A stretch of DNA of 47,865 nucleotides from Spirochaetales bacterium (GCA_022360655.1 JAKSCK010000119.1:1-47865), one strand, 5' to 3'. Numbered from the stretch's first letter, positions 1 to 8,182 are shown. Translations and numbers: made by a program. The notes: generated from the sequence alone by a model not told the origin.

Positions 1-489
1 ACCTGGTCTGTAAGTGACAACATCCTTTTCCCCTGCAAGCAAAACCTCTCCAAGAACATTCCGACCGTTTTCACCATCTGCAGCAGGAACTCGCTTTGCT
101 AAGGGTTCCCCTCGTTTCACAAGAACAAAAGGACTCCGTTCCCGAGGATCGATACGAGGAGCATCAGGATCAGGATTATGGGGTTCAAACAGCCTTTTCT
201 TCAGATGCCAGTAAGAAGGCACCGCTTTCCGAGGTTTTCTTCCAATGGCCACTGGTGCATCGTGAACCACATGTTGATCCTGCAAACATTGAAGAACGGC
301 TTGCTCCAGTTTCTCTTGAAGGATTCCCCAAATGATCCCCTGGTGTTCAAGTTCTTCAAGAACATGATCCATGGTAAAGCCCTCACCTCCAGGGTCTGGC
401 GGAAAGAGACTCACAGTAGCTCTCATCTTGTCCTCAGCGAGATGAACCGTAAAATGGCCATTTCGCAATCGCTGCTCGTTGTTGCCCAT
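1..489 (-). CDS. fapA: FapA (DUF342) family flagellar assembly protein A, N-terminal part
   Basis: Only the first 163 codons lie in the window; the gene runs off the left edge. Translating the minus strand from ATG 489 gives an uninterrupted frame starting MGNNEQRLRNGHFTV. It contains the FapA N-terminal pattern of a helical segment followed by 'VKRGEPLAKRVPAADGENG' (about residues 122-140) and 'GRNVLGE', which matches the family's usual 'GxPlAxxxPpxxGexGxxVxG'. FapA proteins are cytoplasmic, are linked to flagellar assembly and are frequent in spirochaetes. An in-frame stop lies 27 bases upstream and no other ATG, GTG or TTG intervenes, so the start is fixed, although no Shine-Dalgarno sequence is visible. 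It is divergent from argR. Family assignment is by remembered motif; the C-terminal beta-helix part is not visible. Confidence 0.72.
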   Translation of the reverse strand, partial: MGNNEQRLRNGHFTVHLAEDKMRATVSLFPPDPGGEGFTMDHVLEELEHQGIIWGILQEKLEQAVLQCLQDQHVVHDAPVAIGRKPRKAVPSYWHLKKRLFEPHNPDPDAPRIDPRERSPFVLVKRGEPLAKRVPAADGENGRNVLGEVLLAGEKDVVTYRPG

Positions 490-555
490 TTGGATATTAT
501 TATCGACGTGGGCCGTTCATTTTATAAGGTACAAATTAATCCAAAAACAGCATCT

Positions 556-590
556 TGCATTTTTATTCCAAACAGGTGAATATTTATGCA
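556..590. promoter_or_regulatory. Tandem ARG boxes (ArgR operator) in front of argR
   Basis: Two 14-bp palindromic sites match the ARG-box consensus TGMATWWWWATKCA. Box 1 is TGCATTTTTATTCC at 556-569 (13 of 14) and box 2 is TGAATATTTATGCA at 577-590 (14 of 14). Their starts are exactly 21 bp apart, the two-helical-turn spacing known for paired E. coli ARG boxes bound by one ArgR hexamer. Box 2 ends two bases before the argR ATG at 593, so binding should repress argR-argC-argB, including argR itself. The site also lies between argR and the divergent fapA. Confidence 0.85.
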
Positions 591-592
591 CT

Positions 593-1060
593 ATGAACGG
601 ACGCGACGCTCGACTCAAGTCAATTCGATCCATCATTGCAGAGGAACGCATTTCCTCTCAGGATCAACTCCTCCAGAAGCTTGGGGACATGGGTGTAACC
701 ATCACCCAAGCTACACTTTCACGTGATCTAAAAGTGCTCAAAGTGGCAAAGGTCCCCGATGTGGGCGGTGGTTATCACTATGCCCTTTCCGAGAATGAAG
801 GGGAGTCCCTCAAGGGCTATATTGAAGACTTTAAACGCGGATATCTTTCCATTTCCTTTAGCCGCAATCTCTGTGTGATTCGAACCCTAGCAGGCCATGC
901 CAATTCGGTAGCCATCGCTCTGGATCGTTTGGCCTTTCCAGAAATTCTGGGCACCATTGCAGGGGATGATACCATTCTTCTCATTATTCGAGAGGACATC
1001 ACCCAAGCCGATGTTCTCTCCCGGCTTGAAAGTCTTGTGGGAGAATTGGAAACAGAATGA
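593..1060 (+). CDS. argR: Arginine repressor ArgR
   Basis: A 155-aa DNA-binding regulator of arginine metabolism. The N-terminal winged helix (about residues 1-70) has the ArgR pattern 'ISSQDQLLQKLGDMG..ITQATLSRDLK'. The C-terminal oligomerisation and arginine-binding domain carries 'GHANSVAIALD' and 'LGTIAGDDTILLI', including the GTIAGDDT loop whose aspartates bind arginine in characterised ArgR. The ATG at 593 is chosen because the domain begins there; an upstream TTG-initiated reading is just open frame through the promoter. AGGTGA lies 13 bases upstream, a long spacing. The stop overlaps the argC start as ATGA, so the two are translationally coupled. Tandem ARG boxes immediately upstream imply autorepression. 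Confidence 0.95.
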   Translation: MNGRDARLKSIRSIIAEERISSQDQLLQKLGDMGVTITQATLSRDLKVLKVAKVPDVGGGYHYALSENEGESLKGYIEDFKRGYLSISFSRNLCVIRTLAGHANSVAIALDRLAFPEILGTIAGDDTILLIIREDITQADVLSRLESLVGELETE

Positions 1061-2109
1061 AAGTGGCCGTCTTTGGTGCCTCCGGATATGGAGGACAGGT
1101 TTTGATGCGACTTCTTCTGGATCATCCAGAAGTGGATGCAGTGCTTCCAGTGTCATCTTCCACAGCTGGTCAAAAACTGGATGAGCGAGACCAAGGACTG
1201 GGACCAGACCCCCTGGGGAAACTTCCGGAGAACCAGTGTTTCCTCAGTCATGAAGAAGCCCTGGCCCAATCCCCTGATGCCGTTTTTTCCGCCCTACCCC
1301 ATGGGGCCTCGGCTGAATTTTGCCAGCCATTTTTTGAGCACTCTGTGGTGTTTGATCTTTCCGCTGATTTTCGTTTGGATGACCCAAGAGTGCATCAACA
1401 GGCCTATGGGGCCACAGCGCCCTTCCCGGAACTCCGAAAGGATTCGGTTTACGGTTTGGCGGAAATCAATGACAACGCCCTGAAAACAGCCAATCTGGTT
1501 GCCGTCCCTGGATGCTATCCCACCTGCATCCTTCTGCCCCTTCTTCCTTTGGCTCAAGCCGGCATCATTGGCGGCCCCATCGTGGCCAATGCCATCAGTG
1601 GGATTTCTGGAGCAGGACGTGCTCCAAAAGAGAATTCTCTGTATGTGGAACGGGCTGAATGCGTCACGGCCTATGCTCCCGGCCGTGGGCATAGGCACCT
1701 TCCTGAAATGGAACAGGAACTGGCCAAAGCCGAGTGTCACCACCCCCTCTTTTTCACCCCTCACTTGGCGCCATTCCGACGAGGAATGGAAGCCACCATC
1801 ACCGTCCCTCTCACCAATCCTAAAATTACAGAAGATTCCATCACGAACTTGTACCAGGAGGCCTATGGAGCGGCTCCGTTCATTGGGCTCCGAGGGAAAA
1901 CCATTCCATCCTCCTCCGATGTCCGAGGATCAAATCGCTGCGACATTGGCTGGACCATTCACGAAGCTCCCAATGATGTGAGGATGATGACCCTATTCAG
2001 CGTGATCGACAATTTAATGAAAGGGGCCTCTGGTCAAGCCGTTCAGGGTTTCAATATTCGGTTTGGATTCCCTCCTCTGATGGGCCTTCCCCTCCGAGGT
2101 GAGACATGA
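1057..2109 (+). CDS. argC: N-acetyl-gamma-glutamyl-phosphate reductase
   Basis: This 350-aa protein catalyses the NADPH-dependent reduction of N-acetylglutamyl phosphate to the semialdehyde in arginine synthesis. The N-terminal Rossmann fold shows 'VFGASGYGGQVLMRLL' (residues 5-20). The catalytic cysteine sits in 'VPGCYPT' (Cys153), followed by 'SGISGAGR' and the histidine-rich 'HRHLPEMEQEL'. Length is normal for the family. The start overlaps the end of argR by 4 bp and the stop overlaps argB by 4 bp, so argR, argC and argB form one tightly coupled transcript. argJ is absent from the cluster, and no acetylglutamate synthase gene is visible in this window. Confidence 0.96.
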   Translation: MKVAVFGASGYGGQVLMRLLLDHPEVDAVLPVSSSTAGQKLDERDQGLGPDPLGKLPENQCFLSHEEALAQSPDAVFSALPHGASAEFCQPFFEHSVVFDLSADFRLDDPRVHQQAYGATAPFPELRKDSVYGLAEINDNALKTANLVAVPGCYPTCILLPLLPLAQAGIIGGPIVANAISGISGAGRAPKENSLYVERAECVTAYAPGRGHRHLPEMEQELAKAECHHPLFFTPHLAPFRRGMEATITVPLTNPKITEDSITNLYQEAYGAAPFIGLRGKTIPSSSDVRGSNRCDIGWTIHEAPNDVRMMTLFSVIDNLMKGASGQAVQGFNIRFGFPPLMGLPLRGET

Positions 2110-2882
2110 GTGCAACCATGGCTCCCACCATTGTGAAAATTGGCGGGAAATTGGCGGCCAATCCTCATCTCATGACCCTTCTGGCTCAAGAATTTTCGGC
2201 CCTCATTTCCCAAGGGAAAACGCTTCTCTTGGTGCATGGGGGAGGAGTGGCCATCTCAGAGCTTCAACACAAGTATGGTCTTTCTCCCCAGTTTATTGAG
2301 GGAAGACGCCACACTCCAGAAGCTGAAATGCCGCTGGTGGACATGGCTCTGGCAGGAACTGTGAACAAGGATCTTGTGCGTCTATTCACCGCCCAAGGGG
2401 CCCTCAGCTGGGGGTTGAGTGGGGCCGATGCTCAGCTGATCCAGGCCCAGGGAATTGGTGAAAAAAGCAACCGAACCGGATTCCCCCACCAGGTGAATCC
2501 AGCCCCTCTCCACATGCTATGGAGCAATGGGTACCTCCCCATTGTGGCCCCCCCAAGCTCCGATCAGTGGGGAGGGGGAATGAATGTGAATGCAGATGAA
2601 GCGGCCTTGGCCATTGCGAAAGCCGTCCAGGCCTCGGCTCTGATTTTTCTTTCCGATGTACCGGGTGTTCTGGTGGATGCAAATCCCATCCCCAGTTTGA
2701 ATCCTCAACAAGCAGAGAAATTGATTTCTTCTGAGGTGATTTCTGGAGGAATGATTCCTAAGGTGAGATCCGCAGTGGCAGCCCTCTCAGATGTGGAGGT
2801 GGTGCATATTGCCAATTATCAGGAATCTGGACATCTCCAGGCGGTGCTCCAGCAACAACGCGGAACGGCCATAAAAAAATAG
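2106..2882 (+). CDS. argB: Acetylglutamate kinase
   Basis: A 258-aa amino-acid kinase that phosphorylates N-acetylglutamate. Visible motifs are 'IVKIGGKLAANP' at the N-terminus (phosphate-binding Lys/Gly loop), 'LLVHGGGVAIS', 'NVNADEAA' and 'FLSDVPGVLVD', then 'ISGGMIPKVRSA' near the C-terminus, all in family order. The length matches the short, E. coli-like, usually arginine-insensitive form rather than the N-terminally extended feedback-inhibited form; that regulatory inference is from length only. The start overlaps argC as ATGA. A strong hairpin without a U-tract follows the stop, separating this gene from the argD promoter. Confidence 0.95.
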   Translation: MSATMAPTIVKIGGKLAANPHLMTLLAQEFSALISQGKTLLLVHGGGVAISELQHKYGLSPQFIEGRRHTPEAEMPLVDMALAGTVNKDLVRLFTAQGALSWGLSGADAQLIQAQGIGEKSNRTGFPHQVNPAPLHMLWSNGYLPIVAPPSSDQWGGGMNVNADEAALAIAKAVQASALIFLSDVPGVLVDANPIPSLNPQQAEKLISSEVISGGMIPKVRSAVAALSDVEVVHIANYQESGHLQAVLQQQRGTAIKK

Positions 2883-2888
2883 CTCCAA

Positions 2889-2921
2889 ACCCCGCAGTTG
2901 GCAGACTGCGGGGTCGTTCTC
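2889..2921 (+). terminator. Hairpin terminator after argB (no U-tract)
   Basis: A 10-bp stem, ACCCCGCAGT at 2889-2898 with ACTGCGGGGT at 2905-2914, and a 6-nt loop start six bases after the argB stop. It is followed by CGTTCTC rather than a run of T. The GGGGTCG(A/T)T edge recurs in the hairpins at 25091, 31446 and 47654. Confidence 0.7.
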
Positions 2922-2935
2922 ACCTTTCAAAAATT

Positions 2936-3034
2936 TGCAATTATATTCATATAAGATTCGAAACAATCCCGGAAATAACGATTTCCAATGAAAATCTATT
3001 GCATTTTTATTCTTATTTTATGTATTTTTATGCA
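2936..3034. promoter_or_regulatory. ARG-box operator in front of argD-argG
   Basis: TGCATTTTTATTCT (3000-3013; 13 of 14) and TGTATTTTTATGCA (3021-3034; 13 of 14) match the ARG-box consensus TGMATWWWWATKCA. They start 21 bp apart, the same spacing as in front of argR. A third candidate, TGCAATTATATTCA (2936-2949; 13 of 14), lies 64 bp further upstream and could be an auxiliary site. The paired boxes lie about 70-105 bp ahead of the argD start, so ArgR binding should repress argD-argG. The whole intergenic stretch is AT-rich, as expected for a regulated promoter, but I could not assign -35 and -10 elements. Confidence 0.82.
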
Positions 3035-3104
3035 TATCCAATTGCATCATGCACCGCATGGAAGCATAGAGAGATGAATGCTTACCATGAGGAGAGGTGA
3101 AGGA

Positions 3105-4334
3105 ATGAAACAAGCAATGGTGAAGCACCCCCCCCTCCCACGGCAGTACGGAGAAGAACTGCTGGTGATGGAGAGAGGGGAAGGATGCCATCTCTTTGAT
3201 TGTGTGGGTAATCGTTATCTTGATATGGGTTCAGGAATTGCTGTGAATGCCCTGGGCTATGGCCGAGAGGATTTGGCGGAAATTGCTGCCAAGCAAATGA
3301 AACGGCTGGTGCATGCCTCCAACCTTTTTGCCACAGAACCCCAGTTGGAATTGGCACAGAAGATGGTGAACAGTCCGGCACCTGGTCATGCTGGTTTTGA
3401 AGCCGTTCACTTTGGAAATTCCGGGGCTGAGGCCAATGAAACAGCCATGAAATACGCCCGGTTGTATGCCTGGCGCAAGAATAAGCCCCACAAAATTCGC
3501 CTCCTTGCCTTTGAAGGTGCCTTTCATGGACGAACCTTGGGGGCCCTGAGCCTCACGGCCAATCCAGCCTATAAGAAGCCCTTTGGCCCCTTGGTCCCAG
3601 GCGTGGAGATTCTGCCCTTTGGTGATGTGGAAGCCTTAACAACGGCCATGGATCAGGATGTGGCTGGAGTCATTGTGGAGCCCATTCAAGGAGAGGGAGG
3701 GCTGAACATGGTTTCCCGGGATTTTGCCCGCGCTCTGAATGCTCTGTGTCAGGAACATGATGCCCTCTTGATTGCCGATGAAGTGCAAACAGGAATGGGG
3801 CGCTGCGGTAGCCTTTTTGCCAGCGGCTTGGTTGGATTAGAGCCGGATCTCATCTGTTTGGCCAAACCCCTGGCTGGCGGTCTTCCTCTCTCTGCCGTCC
3901 TGATTCCTCCCAAGGTGAATGCGCTTCTTGCCCCTGGCGACCACGCCACCACCTTTGGCGGTGGCCCGGTGACAACAGCCGTGGCCTCAGCCGTTTGGGA
4001 CATCATATCTGTGCCCTCCTTCCTGGCAGAGGTGCGGAGAAAAGGCGATATTTTAGAAAGTCTTTTAGCCCAGGAACTGGAACAGAGAGGCCTGGAAGGA
4101 GAAATCCGCGGAGCAGGTTTGCTCCGCGGCATCCGACTCAAAGGCACCCCATTTGATGGCCCGTGGTGCAGCAAGATTGTTCAAGAAGCGCGAAACAACG
4201 GTCTCATCATCCTCAAAACCGGTGCGGATGTTCTCCGACTGGCCCCTCCCCTGGTGATGGACGAGGCCTCTCTTAAGGAAGGCGTTGCCCTTCTCTTTCA
4301 GACAATAGACCAGAACGCCAAAACAACGGCGTAG
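3105..4334 (+). CDS. argD: Acetylornithine aminotransferase
   Basis: A class III PLP aminotransferase of 409 aa that converts N-acetylglutamate semialdehyde to N-acetylornithine. Motifs in order are 'FGNSGAEANETAMKYAR' (about 103-119), 'FEGAFHGRTLGALSLT' (136-151), 'VEPIQGEGG' (191-199), 'LIADEVQTGMGR' (222-233) and the PLP lysine in 'CLAKPLAGGLP' (Lys254). The ATG at 3105 is preferred to the in-frame ATGs at 3078 and 3087 because a strong GGAGAGGTGAAGGA sits directly upstream of it. The related class III enzymes GabT and AstC cannot be excluded by sequence alone, but the ARG boxes and the downstream argG support argD. It lies 15 bp ahead of argG. Confidence 0.92.
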   Translation: MKQAMVKHPPLPRQYGEELLVMERGEGCHLFDCVGNRYLDMGSGIAVNALGYGREDLAEIAAKQMKRLVHASNLFATEPQLELAQKMVNSPAPGHAGFEAVHFGNSGAEANETAMKYARLYAWRKNKPHKIRLLAFEGAFHGRTLGALSLTANPAYKKPFGPLVPGVEILPFGDVEALTTAMDQDVAGVIVEPIQGEGGLNMVSRDFARALNALCQEHDALLIADEVQTGMGRCGSLFASGLVGLEPDLICLAKPLAGGLPLSAVLIPPKVNALLAPGDHATTFGGGPVTTAVASAVWDIISVPSFLAEVRRKGDILESLLAQELEQRGLEGEIRGAGLLRGIRLKGTPFDGPWCSKIVQEARNNGLIILKTGADVLRLAPPLVMDEASLKEGVALLFQTIDQNAKTTA

Positions 4335-4349
4335 CAAAAGGACGAAACC

Positions 4350-5627
4350 ATGAAGAATGACGGAAAAGCCACAAAAATCTGCCTTGCTTACTCTGGAGGT
4401 TTAGACACTTCCATCATCATGCCCTGGCTCAAAGATCATTATGACAATCCAGAAATCATTGCCGTTTGTACCGATGTGGGCCAGAAAGAGGATTGGGAAG
4501 CCGTGGAACGGAAGGCCTATGCCTCTGGGGCCTCCAAGTACTATTTGGTGGACTGCAAAGAAGAACTGATTGCGGACTATGTCTATCCCATGGTACGGGC
4601 TGGGGCAATTTATGAAGGCAAATATCTTCTGGGCACTTCCATTGCTCGCCCCCTTCAAGCCCGGAAACAGGTGGAAATTGCCTTGCAGGAGGGCTGTGAT
4701 GCTCTGGCCCATGGCTGCACCGGCAAGGGCAATGATCAACTGCGTTTTGAACTCACCTACAAGGCTCTGGCCCCCCATCTCAAGGTGATTGCTCCTTGGC
4801 GGGTATGGGATATTCATAGCCGGGAACAGGCCATTGCCTATGCAGAAGAAAAAAATCTGGATTTGGGGGAAATCTCCCGCCAGAACATCTACAGCCGGGA
4901 CTGGAATGTTTGGCACATGAGTCATGAGGGTGGTCGTTTAGAAGATCCCTGGAATGAACCAGATCCGTCCATGTTCCGCCTCACCAAGAGTCCTCAGGAA
5001 GCTCCTGATGCGGTGACAGAAGTTGTGGTGGATTTTGAAAAAGGAATTCCAGTGGGGCTGGATGGTGAAAAATTATCACCCAAGGCTTTGATGGAAAAAC
5101 TCAACACTTTGGCTGCAGAAAATGGCATTGGCCGGACAGACATTGTAGAAACCCGGATGGTGGGCATGAAGAGCCGGGGAGTGTATGAGACTCCTGGTGG
5201 AACCGTTCTCCATTTGGCCATGCGTGATTTGGAGATGTTCACCATCAATGCCGATGCCCTGAGCCTCAAAAACAAATTGGCGATTTACTACTCTGAGCTT
5301 GTGTACTCCGGAAAATGGTTCACCACAGCACGCCTCTCCCTTGAGGCCTTTATGGAAGCCACAACCGCCTATTCCACCGGTTCAGTGCGCATGGCCCTCT
5401 ACAAAGGCAACGCCACTGTTGTGGGGAGGAAATCCCCCTATGCCCTTTACCTGGAGGACTTAGCCAGTTTTGGAGAAAGCAGCTATGACCATTCTGATGC
5501 GGAAGGGTTCATTAACCTCTATGGTTTGGCCACAGGCGTGACCGCCATGGTTCAGAACAAATTGGAAGATGGTTCAGGACAAGCCATCGAAATGAAACAG
5601 GTGGCCGCTCGTTATCATGATAAATAG
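4350..5627 (+). CDS. argG: Argininosuccinate synthase
   Basis: A 425-aa enzyme that joins citrulline and aspartate using ATP. The N-terminal PP-loop 'LAYSGGLDTS' (about residues 12-21) binds ATP, and 'HGCTGKGNDQLRFE' (117-130) carries the substrate-binding residues. The rest follows the family through 'IGRTDIVETRMVGMKSRGVYETPGG'. AAAGGA ends eight bases before the ATG. It is co-transcribed with argD, with a 15-bp gap. Neither argF (ornithine carbamoyltransferase) nor argH (argininosuccinate lyase) is in the window, so the pathway must be completed elsewhere. Confidence 0.96.
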   Translation: MKNDGKATKICLAYSGGLDTSIIMPWLKDHYDNPEIIAVCTDVGQKEDWEAVERKAYASGASKYYLVDCKEELIADYVYPMVRAGAIYEGKYLLGTSIARPLQARKQVEIALQEGCDALAHGCTGKGNDQLRFELTYKALAPHLKVIAPWRVWDIHSREQAIAYAEEKNLDLGEISRQNIYSRDWNVWHMSHEGGRLEDPWNEPDPSMFRLTKSPQEAPDAVTEVVVDFEKGIPVGLDGEKLSPKALMEKLNTLAAENGIGRTDIVETRMVGMKSRGVYETPGGTVLHLAMRDLEMFTINADALSLKNKLAIYYSELVYSGKWFTTARLSLEAFMEATTAYSTGSVRMALYKGNATVVGRKSPYALYLEDLASFGESSYDHSDAEGFINLYGLATGVTAMVQNKLEDGSGQAIEMKQVAARYHDK

Positions 5628-5975
5628 GTGATTGATACTTGTGGGGTTGTTGCAATAGTCCAATGGCAATAGCCCCTCTGCTCCAGGTTGCGTCAGGGAT
5701 ACCTGCGGTTTCCCTCTCCTTGTCTCGGCAAAGCACAAGTTTGCTCTTGTTCTCTGCCCTCGACTGCGTCAGGGATAATAGGGGCAGCGGAGCTGGTCCG
5801 AGGAACGAGGACGGAACCCCCGAATAGCCCGCCCCCCGGCCTGCCGGGGGAGACGCCCAAATGGGGAGAAAAAAGGAGCACAACTCAAGTTCTCTCAGAC
5901 TTGAGCAATAGCCCCATTTGTGCCTTTCAAAAAAGAAACGGTGCAAAGTCTCCTGCCATGGTTTATTCTGCACCT
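5628..5975. other. Structured, repeat-containing intergenic region, possible ncRNA or intergenic repeat element
   Basis: About 350 bp without a convincing gene, GC-rich and packed with complementary segments. Stem 1 pairs 5643-5653 with 5666-5676 (11 bp, two G-U). An 8-bp GC hairpin is CCCCCGGC at 5833-5840 with GCCGGGGG at 5843-5850. A nested structure pairs CAAATGGGG (5858-5866) with CCCCATTTG (5912-5920) around CTCAAGT/ACTTGAG (5884-5890 and 5899-5905). Direct repeats are TGCGTCAGGGATA at 5689-5701 and 5765-5777, and GCAATAGCCCC at 5666-5676 and 5905-5915. Open frames across it on both strands look like translation noise. It does not resemble RNase P RNA, tmRNA, SRP RNA or 6S RNA as far as I can judge by eye. 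Confidence 0.55.
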
Positions 5976-6425
5976 ATGCATCTGCGGCCATTTTCTTCCC
6001 TGTTGATCCTCCCCATTCTCCTATGCTCCTGTGCACCATGGTTTGGACAAAAGGGAGCCACGGAGGCTGTGGATTCCTTTTACACTGCCCAATCCATCAC
6101 CAATGAACTTCCAGATGCCAATCTTTTTATTGATGAAAGAACAGAACAGAAGGCTCTGGCCCTTCTTGAGCGACGAGAAGCTCGAATTGGTTCTTTCATG
6201 GAACGGAAACGAATTGGTATCAACCGTCGGGTGATGCTGGATGGTCAGGGAAGATCGGTCATTGTGGTTTGCATCTTTGAAGTGCGCTGTTCTCAGGGAC
6301 ATTCAATTGAAATTGTCACGGTGACTCAAAAGAATCGCACTGAAGGATTCTTCATCAGTGATTTCACCATAGAGGGAATGGAAGCCCCCATGCCCTCCCA
6401 AAAAACACGAACGAGTTCTGCATGA
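5976..6425 (+). CDS. Small putative lipoprotein of unknown function
   Basis: From ATG 5976 the 149-aa product begins MHLRPFSSLLILPILLCSC: a basic start, a hydrophobic core and a loose lipobox LCSC, so it is probably an exported lipoprotein. An in-frame ATG at 5958 would add six residues; neither start has a clear Shine-Dalgarno sequence. The mature part is short and mixed alpha/beta ('LLERREARIGSFMERKRIG', then 'GRSVIVVCIFEVRC' and 'SIEIVTVTQKN'), suggesting a small antiparallel sheet domain, possibly NTF2-like. I do not recognise the family. The open frame extends back to 5688 through structured DNA, and I reject that extension. The stop overlaps the next gene as ATGA. Confidence 0.7.
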   Translation: MHLRPFSSLLILPILLCSCAPWFGQKGATEAVDSFYTAQSITNELPDANLFIDERTEQKALALLERREARIGSFMERKRIGINRRVMLDGQGRSVIVVCIFEVRCSQGHSIEIVTVTQKNRTEGFFISDFTIEGMEAPMPSQKTRTSSA

Positions 6426-7027
6426 AATTTTCTATATTAGACGTGGAAACAACCGGATTTTCCCCACAAAACGGTGATCGAGTGGTGGAAATTGGCGTGA
6501 TTCGAATGGATGAGAATGGTCATATCACCACAGCATTTGACAGTCTCATCAATCCTGAAAGTGAGGAAGTGGGCCCCACGCACGTTCATGGCATCACCTC
6601 TGCCATGGTTCAGAACGCCCCCCTTTTTAAAGATGTGACCGGACCACTTTTGGATGCACTAGACGGAACCATTGTTGTGGCGCATAACGCCAGTTTTGAC
6701 ATGGGATTTTTACGCACAGAGTTTAGCCGAGCACATATCACACTTCCCAAATTCCGCCCCTTATGTACTCTGATTTTGGCTCGACGCTATCTTTCCCATC
6801 TTTCATCAAAATCCTTGGAATCCTGTCGTTCTCATTTGGGTTTGAGCAATGCAGGAGCCCATAATGCCCTTGCCGATGCCCGCGCCACGGCCCAAGTGCT
6901 TCAGTACTTTTTAGAGAACCATCCTGAAATCGAATTCCCTGAAGCTTTTCAATCCCCAGGCCAAAAAAAAGTGGAAGGGGAAATGCTGTTTGATTTTGCT
7001 GGGCCCATACTCAAACCTCGCGGATAA
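6422..7027 (+). CDS. DEDDh 3'-5' exonuclease (DNA polymerase III epsilon-like)
   Basis: A 201-aa RNase T/DnaQ-type exonuclease. All five catalytic residues are visible: Asp7 and Glu9 in 'ILDVETTGF', Asp93 in 'AHNASFDMGFL', and His147 and Asp152 in 'AHNALADARAT'. The 'VHGIT' segment after the first motif is also typical. It may be a proofreading subunit or a stand-alone DNA or RNA trimming nuclease; the short polypeptide without a helicase or UvrC domain does not decide. The C-terminal 40 residues are not conserved in any way I recognise. It overlaps the upstream lipoprotein gene by 4 bp and lies 11 bp before the butyrate kinase gene. Confidence 0.88.
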   Translation: MKFSILDVETTGFSPQNGDRVVEIGVIRMDENGHITTAFDSLINPESEEVGPTHVHGITSAMVQNAPLFKDVTGPLLDALDGTIVVAHNASFDMGFLRTEFSRAHITLPKFRPLCTLILARRYLSHLSSKSLESCRSHLGLSNAGAHNALADARATAQVLQYFLENHPEIEFPEAFQSPGQKKVEGEMLFDFAGPILKPRG

Positions 7028-7038
7028 GGGAGTAAGGA

Positions 7039-8133
7039 ATGAAAACCATCCTGGTTGTGAATCCTGGTTCCACAGGAACAAAAGTGGCACTCTATCATGC
7101 CACAAGCGGCCATGAGGTTCAGGAAATGGTTTATCAGAATCTTCCCTTTCACAATGCCAAGACCACCCCATATTCCTTCCAAGAGGAGCAGATTATCCGC
7201 TCTCAAGCGGTTCAAAGATTCCTGTCCCAGCAAGCAACGTTACCACTTAATGCTGTTGCTGCTCGGGGAGGGCTCACAAAACCGTTGGAGGCAGGCTCCT
7301 ACAGAATTGATGAGGAGCTCATCCATGATCTCTCCCATGGAAGGTTTGGAGTCCATGCCTCCAATTTTGCCGCTCCCATTGCCATGGAAATAGCCTCTTC
7401 CCAAGAGATTCCGGCTCTGATTGCCGATCCTGTGGGCGTGGATGAATTCATTCCTCTGGCACGGTATTCCGGCCATCCAGAACTCCCCAGACGAAGCCAA
7501 CTCCATGCTCTCAACATCCGAGCTGTTGCCCGAAGAGCCGCAAATGAAATGGGTGGAGAAATGGAGGATTTTCATTTTGTGATTGCCCATCTGGGTGGTG
7601 GAATTTCTGTGGTTCCAATGAGTCATGGACGAATCATCGATACCAGCCACGCCATGGATGGAGGCCCCTTTTCTCCTCAACGTTGTGGGGCTCTCCCCAT
7701 GACGTTGTTGGTTGAGATGTGCTTTTCCGGTCGGTGGAAGGACTCAAAGGAAGCCCTTGAGGAACTCACTCGCCATGGCGGACTTCAGGCCTATTTGGGA
7801 ACCGATGATGGGAAAGAGGTAGAACGCCGGGCCCTGGCTCAAGAGCATCCCTGGGAAGAAACCTATCAGGCCATGGCCTATCAGATTTCCAAGGAAATTG
7901 GTGCCATGGCCGCGGCACTCCCCCATCGTCCTCATGCCATCCTTCTCACTGGAGGACTCCCCCATCCCCCTCTCTCAGATTGGATCACCCAACAGCTTGA
8001 TTGGATGGCTCCAGTACGGATTTACGCCGGAGAAAAGGAAATGGAGGCCCTGGCCTTAGCGGCCGCCCGTCATCTCTATGACCAGGAACCGCTTAAGGAT
8101 TACGCAAAAAGCGCACACTCTGTTCAGGCATGA
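7039..8133 (+). CDS. buk: Butyrate kinase
   Basis: This 364-aa ASKHA-fold acyl kinase interconverts butyryl phosphate and butyrate with ADP/ATP. It begins 'MKTILVVNPGSTGTKVALY', the phosphate-1 motif of acetate and butyrate kinases. 'AARGGLTKPLEAGSY', 'DPVGVDEF' and 'HLGGGISV' are characteristic of butyrate rather than acetate kinase, as is the length (acetate kinase is about 400 aa). GGGAGTAAGGA directly precedes the ATG. A role in ATP-yielding butyrate fermentation, or in branched-chain or 2-methylpropanoate metabolism, is inferred. No phosphotransbutyrylase gene is adjacent. It converges on lacZ with a 49-bp gap. Confidence 0.93.
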   Translation: MKTILVVNPGSTGTKVALYHATSGHEVQEMVYQNLPFHNAKTTPYSFQEEQIIRSQAVQRFLSQQATLPLNAVAARGGLTKPLEAGSYRIDEELIHDLSHGRFGVHASNFAAPIAMEIASSQEIPALIADPVGVDEFIPLARYSGHPELPRRSQLHALNIRAVARRAANEMGGEMEDFHFVIAHLGGGISVVPMSHGRIIDTSHAMDGGPFSPQRCGALPMTLLVEMCFSGRWKDSKEALEELTRHGGLQAYLGTDDGKEVERRALAQEHPWEETYQAMAYQISKEIGAMAAALPHRPHAILLTGGLPHPPLSDWITQQLDWMAPVRIYAGEKEMEALALAAARHLYDQEPLKDYAKSAHSVQA

Positions 8134-8182
8134 AAGTGGAAGAGAAGAACCATGAGCCGTTCTCCCGATCCGCCACTCCCCA

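Noticed and set aside
5512-5973. 153-aa minus-strand ORF and the plus-strand extension of the lipoprotein back to 5688
   Set aside because: Both run through the structured GC-rich spacer. The lipoprotein signal starts at 5958/5976, and the extension would bury it.
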